Source: Elmis aenea (Eukaryota > Arthropoda > Insecta > Coleoptera > Elmidae). Taken from it: DNA of 64,000 bases. Positions within the stretch are counted from its first letter, which is position 1. Every line of letters begins with the position of its first letter. A model generated the notes under the pieces. That model was not told where the DNA came from and did no database searches. It saw only the letters and a list, made by a program, of their open reading frames with translations. This document shows positions 25,053-35,680 of this stretch, in pieces. Both the position numbers and the translations under genes were made by a program. The stretch is from assembly GCA_947652605.1 (NCBI GenBank), contig OX393577.1, positions 3,596,868-3,660,867 on the forward strand, in the 5' to 3' direction.

Positions 25053-27828
25053 CAGCTCAGCACTGTATGTATGAGCTTGTTAAGTTCGATGCTGCATTCA
25101 ACTAAAATATGCATTGTATAATAATTTTGCCTGATTGTATAAGCGGCTTCAAAATTTAACATATGAATAACTGACTCTTGATAACTAAGCAACTTCATTG
25201 CTGTGCTAATGCGAAAACGATGTTTGGCAGCTCCGTTAACTTTAACTGTGCTCTGTGCAACCGGATGTCGAATTTTAAATTTGCACAAATATTGGCAATT
25301 TTAAACTTAATTCGCAAACACGCGCAGAGGTTAAATGTGTTTCCTACATACCCACCAATTTAATTACTGAACATTAGCCCATGGGCGTGTGAAAGCATGA
25401 TCTAATATTCTGTTAACTATTATAATGCCATTATAGCGAGTTACTCAATAATCTACAACAGTGTCCATTGTTAGGGTCTTTAGTTGGTTGAAGTTTGTAA
25501 CCATTGTAAAGTATACATGCATATTGTGTATAACAGAGTATCATGATAATACCTGTCATATACAAGCTATACCTGCTTACAGTATTAATCTAGTCATACA
25601 CAGAATTATCTAGTTTCGAGTATTTTGAGTATACAATGGTTTACCAGAGAATTAAGCTTTGAAAGCAAAATATAACTTACGAGTCCAAAATTAGTTCATT
25701 AGCAAAAAGCAAAACTTTATTTAGGTTTTACTGGAAGAAATAAAAGTATCTCCAAAATTGTTGTAAAATTCAAGACAATATTATTTTCAGTTTTGTTACG
25801 ATGTTTATTAAGTCACCGGAGAATTTGGATCTACATTTTTATTGTCTGAAGTCTGTGTGCCCACCGATGTGATATAACAGTGAAGTGACCCAAAAGTGAA
25901 GTAACATTTCAGTTCTTCTGCGTTCAGTAACTTCAAAATCCCATGACCGCACAAAAATGTCAGATAACGCCATTCAAAGCAGTTTTGGTCTATGGTTATG
26001 ATAATATGATAAATAAATTTTTGTTCCTGGCGTTCTTTTTTTTTTTAATGTTAAAGTTTAAGCTAGTCTGATCTGCAAGTTTTACTTCTTCGCTTTTGAC
26101 GTGAGTACATTTTGTTTCACAATATATAAATTTGTTTAAACTTTTTGACCGGATAATATACTGCATACAATTTTAAACAAAAAATTATGCACCTTGTCTA
26201 AAATATTCTGTACAAAAATATGCTAACCTTCAAGTTTTGTTGCAATATTGAATGTTGCATTAGCGTGTATCAAGAACTAAGTTAATAGCTTACCTGTCAT
26301 TTTGTCAACTAATATTGTCATAAATACTAGTTAACTTTGATTGATAGGTTGTAAAATATTCATGGTGTGTTTCTTTCTCTGTTAAAAAAAAAGTAGCTTT
26401 TGTTTCGAATTGCATTTGTTATTTATTTCTGGTACAAATTGTGTTACGTAAAATATTTGTCACTCTTAAAAGTCCGCTACCATTGTGACGTATTTTTAAC
26501 TAAGAATTTGAACTACATTTCCTGTTGGAAATAGACGCTTACCAGTTTCCGGTATAAATTGTGTTTTAATCTTAGTTGACGTCGTTTTTGATCTCCTATC
26601 AGTTTTTTTTTTGTGATCATTGGTTGCCAATAAACTTTTAAAATGTTTATGAGTAGCATATTTCTAAAAATTTGCATTTTATTTATGTGTAAAGTGAGAA
26701 TTAATCTGGGATGTGGCGATGGTTTCAGATAACACATTAAAAGCGTTACAAAATTACATTGGAAAAAAAGTATAAATATTTATAACCAAGTCATTTTGTG
26801 CGGTTCTATAGTTGATTAAATTCAGGTTTTTGACTCCTATAAATCGCTATGCTCACTTGAGCACTTGTAAAACGTGATGTACTGTTTGATATTGCGTCAA
26901 AAAATTGCTTTGATCTCGTTAAACGATGATAACAGCACTTTTTTATCTGTAGATTTAAAATCGCTTGCTGAGTTGTGTCATTTTTGTGTTCAAATTTCTT
27001 AAAAATAATAAAAATTATGCTTACATCTAGAAAGTAATTTACATATCAGCCACAGAACAAATTTAGTTTGAGTCATGTAGTAACTGTTTTTAAAAGTTCT
27101 AGTGCTTTGGTTGTATTTGCATTAGTTTGTTAAATGAAATTTTATAATTACGAGGAAATAAACCCACATACTCATGAAGTTTTATCCAAAAACAACAATA
27201 TAAAAGAATAATGGATTTACCGTACAAAACAAATTATTCTTTGTTATTTTTATTCAGCTATCTAGAAGTAATTTAGTTTTATAGTAAAAGCACTAAATTA
27301 TAAACATGGTTTTAATTTCTCTATACAGTTCATCCACACTGGAACATGTTTGTTAAGTAAATACATAGTTAACTTTTGCTAAATTTATAATTGTAAGTAG
27401 AACACTGTGTTAAAATGAATTTTGATCATTTATTATTTTATTTCTAAATGTAGAGCAAAAGGCAATGGGGTTATCCTAGGAGGAAATTAAAATGTATTCG
27501 CATTTTGAAGTACTGTACCTATCCGGTAAAACCTGGTTGATAAAAAACTATGCAGACCAACTCAAAAGTCTGTTATTTGATATTGTATGATACAGTGGCT
27601 TAGCAGAAAAAGGGGGCTTTAATGCAAAATGGGAAAAAGGACCCAGGGGATAAATAAACATTTTTGATGACATATTTTACTTTGCTGTAGTCTCTCATAA
27701 TCTTCACACGTTTATTTAAAACAAACAACAAAAGAGACAGTGAAAAAATAATTTTTGTATTCGGGGGACGTTTTGGGTTACGCCCCTGATGTAGAACCCT
27801 AGTAATGCGAAATTTTGAAAACAATATA
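25053..27828. other. AT-rich non-coding stretch
   Basis: No gene, RNA or delimitable repeat was recognised. The scattered short open frames lack protein-like composition. Confidence 0.45.
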
Positions 27829-28020
27829 CCGGGTGTAACTGAGTTCTGATACACTCCCCTTTTTTCCTTTAGTTTAGATTGTAGATAAATGAAATGTTAG
27901 ATACATATGTGTAAAAAATCTGATTATTTGAACATTATGTACACCAATGTTCCACTTCCGGTTTCGCCGGAAATGACCCTAACTTTGTTTTTATTTATGT
28001 CAACAAGAGTCCGAAAAACG
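27829..28020. repeat. Dispersed repeat fragment, CCGGGTGTAACT type
   Basis: It begins CCGGGTGTAACTGAGTTCTG, followed by a TACAC-TCC/CTC plus T-rich tract and TTTAGTTTAGATTG. The same order of blocks occurs at about 57546-57660, so both belong to one repeat family. The ends are not defined. Confidence 0.5.
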
Positions 28021-29746
28021 TTTTTGTAAATTTTAATTGACATTTAGGTTACTTTAATCGGCTTTGAAGGTTGCAGAATCGTTTTTTTTTGACAGAAAGT
28101 TATTTTTTGTCAATGTAGCAAAAGTAGTTGCAAGCGGTTATTTAAATAAAGTATTTTCTGACGAATTAAACTGTACTAATAACTTATATTTGGTGTTCTT
28201 CGAAAACGGACACGTTGAATCTGTTATAGCGACATCAAAAAACGTTGTTGAGCTTTTTTGTATACTTCTTTTAATACGAAATTCCTTTAACAAGAAAAAA
28301 TATTTTGGTCCCCATGATTGCATCTCAAACGGTTTAAACTGTGTTTTAAAATGAAGATTATTCTGCAGAGTAGCTTTTACACGTCTTTTTGAGTTGCTTA
28401 GAATTTTTGTTTCCGTTTAGGAGTCACCGTTTTTAATTACTTGACGGCCACTGACAATACCGTAACTGTTTGTTTAATTTGCATGAGGCGACATCCCAGT
28501 TTCACTACTACGTCGGAGGTGGAATGAATTGTTTAAATGCTTCCTTCAAGATGTGACGTAATGTCACGTAGCCTGGAAATTATTACGTATAATATTGTTA
28601 ATCAAACCGGAAATAAACTAGTTTTTAGGAGATTAAGAAATGTTAAGCTACCGTGTTAGATATTTGATTCAACATTTTAAAAGTAACATTCCCAACAAAT
28701 TTGAGCCTTGCTCTTTTTTTTACAATTCGTTGGGTTTAGTTTAAACAACGTATTTTTGATACGAATAATGTAAATTATTTATATTAATTTATGTATATAA
28801 ATACGATTTGTATGTAAAATTATCCATGAAATTATTTTTTTCTGCGCCCGTCCAGAAAAACAGTTGTTTCCAAACAATTTTTAGGCTGGAAAATACATCT
28901 TTACTGGCCTAGAAAGTAGCTGGTTGCCATGGTAATGAGTTGCCTTTACCGGCCTAGGCCGGAAAGTAGCTGGTTGCCATGGTGATGAGTTGTTTTGTTA
29001 ATTTGCGCTGTCAAACAAGCGTCACTATACCACCAAGCGAGTTTTCACCTGTTGTTTTTTAAGTTATTGTTTAATTATGGATGGTGACGATAGTGATTTT
29101 GGTGTCAATGGCGGACGCAGAGAAAATATTGTACTTAACATACCAGTAAAGTGTCTTTACTGGACTCGTATGCTTTCAGGACTCGCCTACGGCTCGTCCC
29201 AAAACTGTCTACTCGTCCAGTAAAGTACCACTTTCCGGTTTTTCATGTTCGCGTTTATCAATGGCTATTATAAAAATAGGCTGTGTTTTCTAAATTCATG
29301 TAGGATATGTTGAAAACGTTCCATTTTATACTTGTACGTGATGGAATTTGGTTTTCAGAGATAAAATATTTATAGGCGATTGTACGTTAGAGATGCTACG
29401 AATCGAAGAAAATGAAGATAAATCTCAGATCTCAAAATCTTGATAACGTCCAACTAAAGCTATTTTACAACCTATTGTATCTTTCAACATGAACAACATG
29501 AAAATCTCGAAACCCGAAAAAGGATGCTTAATTAGCAGAAAGTGCGTTTTTGCAGTCTTGGTAACAATCTAAATTAAAAATGTGCTGATTGTGCTTAGTT
29601 CCTCTAATACCTATCCTGAACAGGCTGAAAAACTTCAGCTCTACAGACTACAGTTGACGAATTTTATGATAAATATATTATAATTTTCTAGCTATTGTAT
29701 CATTATACGGGTTGTTGTCTTACGGTATTATTGTTATTATAGACTC
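28021..29746. other. Non-coding stretch with short duplicated and palindromic motifs
   Basis: A block with AGAAAGTAGCTGGTTGCC and ATGGTRATGAGTTG is tandemly doubled near 28910-29000, separated by the perfect 14-bp palindrome CCGGCCTAGGCCGG. The segment 29140-29235 has CCAGTAAAG strings in both orientations. These look like parts of a decayed transposon. A 48-codon frame from ATG at 29076 is not recognisable. Confidence 0.4.
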
Positions 29747-31303
29747 TATATGCGGTGCCCATTTTTCTAACCTGTTGTATGGGTAACTCCGTTAATATTA
29801 GAGATACAGAAACGTTTGAATTAGCAAATTTGTGCAGAATTTAAAGGGAAATCTGATGCCGATTTCAAATTTGACCTACGTCATCAACTTTTTGAAATAT
29901 TTTGAAAAAACTGAAAAAGGTCGATTTTTCAAACTTGCATAATTCCGTAACCATATGAGTTAGAACGAAAATAAAAATTGGCGTTTATAGATGTTTTTAC
30001 GTAGATTTTAAATATGTTAACGGAATTTTCATAGCACTCTCGATTTCCGAGTTATAGCACAAACTTGCATTTTTTTAAATGGAAGTCATAGTTGGCTATG
30101 GTCTTATTAAAAAGGTAATTTTTTTCTCGTTTCAATGATATAAGGGTTGTTATGCTTTACTTTTGTAGTTTTTCTTTAAATAAGCAAAAATGATTTTACA
30201 TGTTCACTGCCTACTAATACATGGGAGTTATCCCGTGTTGATGTTCTTTTTTTTCGATGTGACATTTAAGAGTTGTCTCTTATCGTTAGTGTAGCAGTTA
30301 TTAGCCAGTTACAAATTTTAAAAACAAAACCTCAGAGTTTGTCAAATAAAATGTATTGTTTGTTATACGTATAAATCTCTCTCTCGTGTTGAACAACATT
30401 TTTGATTGACTTTATTGTAAATTTCAAAAACAATGTTTTCTAATGAAAAAAGAAACGACATGCTTTTTTTATTACTAGGCTTGTAATAGAAATAGTAGAA
30501 ATTCAAGTGAAATGTATTTGCAAAGATTTATGGAAAGGAGGCTACCAAGAAAGAAATTATTTTCGTTATTAGAAACCAATTTAAAAAAATACAGCTCATT
30601 TAAAAAATCCAAAGGTTTGAAAATTAAATTTAAGCAAGAAGATGAAGAGAGAGTCCTAGAATACATAAATTATAAACCAACATCATCTACCCTACCCGGG
30701 AGTTGTCCCTTGAATGTGGTGTCAACTGAAAAGGCCGAACTGGCTAATAATTGCTACACTAACGATAAGAGACAACTCTTAAATGTCACATCGAAAAAAA
30801 AAGAACATCAACACAGGATAACTCCCATCTATTAGTAGGCAGTGAACATGTAAAATCATTTTTGCTTATTTAAAGAAAAACTACAAAAGTAAAGCATAAC
30901 AACCCTTATATCATTGAAACGAGAAAAAAATTACCTTTTTAATAAGACCATAGCCAACTATGACTTCCATTTAAAAAAATGCAAGTTTGTGCTATAACTC
31001 GGAAATCGAGAGTGCTATGAAAATTCCGTTAACATATTTAAAATCTACGTAAAAACATCTATAAAAGCCAATTTTTATTTTCGTTCTAACTCATATGGTT
31101 ACGGAATTATGCAAGTTTGAAAAATCGACCTTTTTCAGTTTTTTCAAAATATTTCAAAAAGTTGATGACGTAGGTCAAATTTGAAAATGGCATCAGATTT
31201 ACCTTTAAATTATGCACAAATTTGCGAATTTAAACGTTTCTGTATCTCTAATATTAACGGAGTTACCCATACAACAGGTTAGAAAAATGGGCACCCTGTA
31301 TAT
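29747..31303. repeat. Long inverted repeat with 0.56-kb arms and 427-bp spacer
   Basis: The left arm (29747-30310) is the near-perfect reverse complement of the right arm (30738-31303). The outer pairing is GGTGCCCATTTTTCTAACCT with its complement ending at 31295. The inner pairing is TTAGCCAGTT (30301-30310) with AACTGGCTAA (30738-30747). The arms are almost equal in length and sampled blocks differ at only a few positions. The right outer edge reads ...CACCCTGTATA, the common dispersed-repeat edge of this window. The spacer begins an unrecognised basic 107-codon frame (30512-30835) that runs into the right arm. This is consistent with a foldback or long-TIR transposon. Confidence 0.9.
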
Positions 31304-33916
31304 TGCAAAATAAGAAAGTTGTATTTAAAATTCAAAATGAAGTTTTGTGGAATATTTCTAGAACTGGATACAATATGCACATTATTAGTTGAGATTTTTA
31401 GTCAACAGTTGAAAACACACTACTTTACTAATTAACCCATTCTTCTATCTCTAAAGGTTTCCGAGATTTCCATGTTCTTTATGCTGAAACATACGCCGTG
31501 CTTATAAAGTACTTGTGAAATATTCAAACTTTACCGCCGTTTTACCATCTAAAAGCTTTTGATTCGATTTCAGAAATAGTTTAAGGAATTAAATGACAGC
31601 ACCAGATGCGTCTTGTAAACCACGGAGCCGAGAAACATATTCTGATAGTCTAAACTTCGCGCGATTATATCGAAGAATTATGACTGTTTTTATTTCAATT
31701 TCATTTTTATATGTTGGCTCAGGAATTTCTATATTTAATAGTGTTTTACATGAGTGCTTTTAAATGAAAACAGTGCCGAAGTCGTATACATATATTTCTA
31801 GAAACAAAGCAATTCCATAGTTATTGATTCCGTTTTAGTTAGATATCGATTCTAAAAGAAATTGTTGTAAATACTATATTTAAACCAGTTAAACACGTTA
31901 TTTAAATGTACGCCAAGACTGCAGCTTCTAATTTGTACGCTGTGGATAGCACCAAGCAGTTTTATTCTGTAAATGGACTAATAGAACCGAATTATTTTGT
32001 TCTCCGATTCAGATCACGAGATTTTTACACAAAATGTGTCTGTATAGGGTACTTCGTAAATAGTGTCTGCATAATAATTAATTTTATCTCAAATTCAATG
32101 TTCTTAAGAGCTTTTAAATTTGAAATAATTCAACGAATTTATTAATGCGACAAGTAATAGGCTTTCAAAAGTTTTAGTTTGTTGATGGTTGTCCTGGAAA
32201 CAACATAAACTACAATGCCGGCCTACCTGATTTATAGTGGTTGATGTTTAAAACGCATTTTTTTAAATTTGACAATGAAAGAAGAAGTAAAATACCATGT
32301 GTGATACATCAATGAATTCAGAAAAATAATTGCTATTTGATTAAGTCAATAGCAAATATTGCGTCCATAAGAAAAAAAAAAGTTGGTTGTCATAAAAAAA
32401 AAACGAATCGATCTAAGGAAAATTTGTGACCACCATTTGATTCGGCTTCAAAAGTTGCTTGGGCAATGTTTTAACCCATTTGAAATATTTTATAATCCAA
32501 AGGAGTTATAAGCGATTTTCAAAAATCGTATTTTCCGGTTTTTCCTAATTTTCTCGTATACCGTTTGAGTTATTTCTAATTTTTCTTCAGATTATTATTG
32601 AGCATAAAATTTAGCAACTTTTCCGCAAATGACACAAAAGAAGCCTAAAATTTTCATTTATAACGTTTTTTCTCCACGTTTATTCCAAAAAAATCATTCG
32701 AAGGACCAAGATGAATTTCTTGGTCCTTCGAGTGATTTTTTTCCTTTTTGATATTTACCGGATCCTGTTGTATTTTTGTTGTCCCTGTTTAAGTTTTTTT
32801 AATGTCGTCTGCATTGCGTCTTTGTTGTTAGTTTATTTTCAACACCTACTACGGTTTACCTGTGAAAAATCATATTTATTGTCTCGAACAGGTAACATGG
32901 AGAGATTAAATTTAATGCAAGATCGAATTGAGTAACTGCTGTTGAGAAATATTAACAAAAAAACGTGCTTTACACCTTGCGAATAGTTGTTAAACAGTTA
33001 AGTTAACGTAACTAACAAAATAAATTGAAACAATCGGCTGCAAGAGTGTATTTAGTAACCATGCAGATGTATTTGCTGGTGTGACGTAAACGAAGGGTCA
33101 GCAACATCCGATGCGACCATTTATTTCTGATTTGTGATGTCTTTGCGCCGTTTTAAATGAACCAATTTCCTCGTTTTTAATATATCTTGTAACTGGCTGC
33201 GTGACAATCACAGACTTTTATGTGCCCCGGTTAATCAAATAGGTTGCCGACCTCTGACATAAAAGTTCCCGATTGGACTTAACCCATTTGTTACCTTAAA
33301 TTAGTTTAGCTCGGCGATGCAAAGGCGGAAAAAGTTTTGTCCGTGTGAATGAATCTTTTATGAAGTTAAGTAACGGTTTAATTTAATTTTATTTAACAAT
33401 CCAAGCCAAATCTCCAGACGCGAGCTTACAATAATGTAGTTTGATGTTGCTTTTATTTTGGGCCACGCACCGAAGGTTAAGGTTTTCATATCATATACAT
33501 GTTTTTGGGGTTATTTATAAACAAATTCTGGCAACATTTCGAAAAAGTACTGTAATTTATATACCTGTAATCGTAACTAAATGTGAGTTTGTTCTAAACG
33601 AATTGATGTATGTTCGTTTTGCCTTCTAATATATTTGTATTTACAGGGAATTACTTCTTGTTATAAATGATTTAATAAGTTTGTATGCAATTTATTAAAC
33701 TTGTTATATGTAATTTATTTATTTATTCTAAAAGTGGTATGAGTAACTTTTATATTGTTTTAAGATATTAAATATTAATGTGCATAAAAATATTTTAGCT
33801 AACTGTATAGAAATTTCACTTATTTTTGTTATCTCGGTTATATATCTTTTTTTAAGTATACATAATCTCGCACAGACGTTACCGAATCGCCCTTTTTTAT
33901 TACTGCACAGTGACTA
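31304..33916. other. AT-rich non-coding stretch
   Basis: No gene was recognised. It contains the 25-bp hairpin described separately (32687-32742). Short frames at 31906 and 32711 have no family resemblance. Confidence 0.45.
32687..32742. repeat. Short near-perfect hairpin (25-bp stem, 6-base loop)
   Basis: Arms 32687-32711 and 32718-32742 pair along 25 positions with one T/G mismatch that would be a G-U wobble in plus-strand RNA. The core is TCGAAGGACCAAGA and its complement; the loop is TGAATT. Confidence 0.8.
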
Positions 33917-34271
33917 AAGGCCTCTACTCATTATCCAACTTGTCGGAGCGGACCGTCGGGAACTCCGTGTTGGGTGTTGTCTACACACCTCCCGACCAGT
34001 CCAACCGACACAGCATAAACGTCATAACTTTTTTTATTATTTTGGTTCTGATGCCATTTTGTGGATAAACAATTTATAAATAGCGTTAAATTTTCGGTTT
34101 AATAGTCCTTATCTAGAGAATGTGGTGGGGCGGTTGGCTTGTTGGATGGTCTGGCCACCCGACCGTTCCAACTTGTCCAACTGTCGGGTTAGTCGGGGGA
34201 CAGACTACACATTAAACAATTTATCGGAATGGTCGGTCGGTTGTACAAATTGGTAGATGAATAAAGGCCTT
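33917..34271. mobile_element. MITE, AAGGCCTCTACTCATTA family, copy 1
   Basis: The left end AAGGCCTCTACTCATTATCC and the reverse complement of the right end, AAGGCCTTTATTCATCTACC, match with a few changes. Inside are strings shared with 50623-50940: CCAACTTGTCGG, CGGGAACTCC, TTGTCTACACACCTCCCGA, AACAATTTATCGGAATGGTC. There is no coding capacity. The target duplication is unclear. Confidence 0.75.
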
Positions 34272-34823
34272 AAAACCATGTCCAAAATTTATAGTTTATA
34301 AAAACTACGGACTTACGTTGATTTTGTCCGATGTGTTTTACTGGTGATGTTTGCAAAGACAGTTTTAGAAAATTGACGAGTTAATTATATAAGTAATTTA
34401 TATAACGTTTCATTTTAAGCTTATTCAAATATTTTTTTTGTTAAAATTAATATTCATAGAATACATAAGTAATAAGTACATTCATCAATACATTTTGAAA
34501 TATAAGTAAGTATAAGTAATTTATGTAACGAATTTCATATGTTCATATATTGATTCATTGACATTAATAGAAGTGCTGAAGTTTTCGGATATTTCACTTT
34601 GTTTTTAATTTTTAAAATAACTGGTCAATTGGGGGTATACAGGGAAGCAAAACCCTTCACATCTTTTGTGTAAAAAAAACAAATATTTTGTTATGGGCCT
34701 TATTGTTTGTAGAAGTGTTAAACAATTTATGCAAAACATGTTTCTCTTGCAATTAAAGCCAAATAGTTATTAGAAACATTCTAATATTTTTGTCTTCTAA
34801 TATGCTAATACATTAAAGGCGAC

Positions 34824-35071
34824 GTGGCGTAGACAGGATGCCTTCGTGGGGGGGGGGGTGAGCGCAAAAAGAGCTGTGGACGTTTTTTTAGGTCATTAGT
34901 CTCTTTGTTTTTCAAGCAGCGGGATGCTTTTATGGGGGGGGGTTAATAAACGTAAAAAGAGTCTAGGAGTCTCTTTTCTAGTTTTTGAGCACAAAATTTA
35001 CAGCTCTCCGGCCCTTTGCCAGAGTAGGGGGGGGGGGTTCTGATTCCCCTAACCGCCTCGCCTACGCCACT
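34824..35071. mobile_element. MITE-like element with GTGGCGTAG ends and G-tracts
   Basis: It starts GTGGCGTAGACA and ends TCGCCTACGCCAC, with short inverted ends. G-runs of 8-11 bases occur at about 34850, 34935 and 35028. Flanks AAAGGCGA and AAGGGGCGA are similar but not identical, so the target duplication is only suggestive. hAT-like ends are possible. Confidence 0.5.
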
Positions 35072-35667
35072 AAGGGGCGATATTCAGTTGTTTGCCTCAG
35101 GGCGCGATCTAGTCTGTCGACGGCCCTGCCTTTTGTAATCGCAAACTGTTGTAACTCATTTTTTGCAAAAATTGACTTATGCCACTTTCAAAATAAACGA
35201 CTCGCATAATAATTTATTACCAACCGCTACAAAAATACTCGGAGAGGAAAAATGTGGATTTGGTTATAAAAGAATTTTTTTAGGGGGAAAACTACAAGTT
35301 GTACTGTGATTGGCATCAACACTTAAAGAATGAAGTATCGTATGTGATAACAGCTACTTCTCCTGTAGAAAATTTGTTATTTGCATGTTCTTCTGTCGTA
35401 GATAACTGTCTTTATTTATACATATTGCAGAAATCTTATAATAATACATTTCTTCTGTATGAGCAGTTGTCATTTTAAACTCCACTGAAGTTTTTCAACG
35501 ATTTGTTGCTTTTGGCCACCATTTTGTGTTTTATTTACTAAATTTTTCTCAAAGATCAACATTTGTTTTAAATAAATGTCATCTTTAAAATAATGAGGGT
35601 GTTGGCAGATCAATAAATATGGTCTTATTAAACTTGACTCAAACTTAGCTGCAATTTTAATAAATTA
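35072..35667. other. Non-coding stretch before the LINE insertion
   Basis: Nothing was recognised here. It ends at the left copy of the 13-bp target duplication. Confidence 0.5.
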
Positions 35668-35680
35668 ACTAATCTTATTT
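35668..35680. repeat. Left target-site duplication of the LINE
   Basis: ACTAATCTTATTT here is repeated exactly at 38413-38425, immediately after the AT-dinucleotide tail of the element. Confidence 0.9.

Noticed and set aside
24960..25060. Functional tRNA-Thr gene
   Set aside because: The acceptor stem does not pair and the T stem has a mismatch; a tRNA-derived SINE fits better.
28064..28354. 96-codon open frame
   Set aside because: No domain, no homologous copy in the window, and an equally open frame on the other strand.
29076..29222. Short frame starting MDGDDSDFGVNGG as a possible first exon
   Set aside because: A possible donor (CCA|GTAAAG) follows, but no matching downstream exon was found and the region looks repeat-derived.
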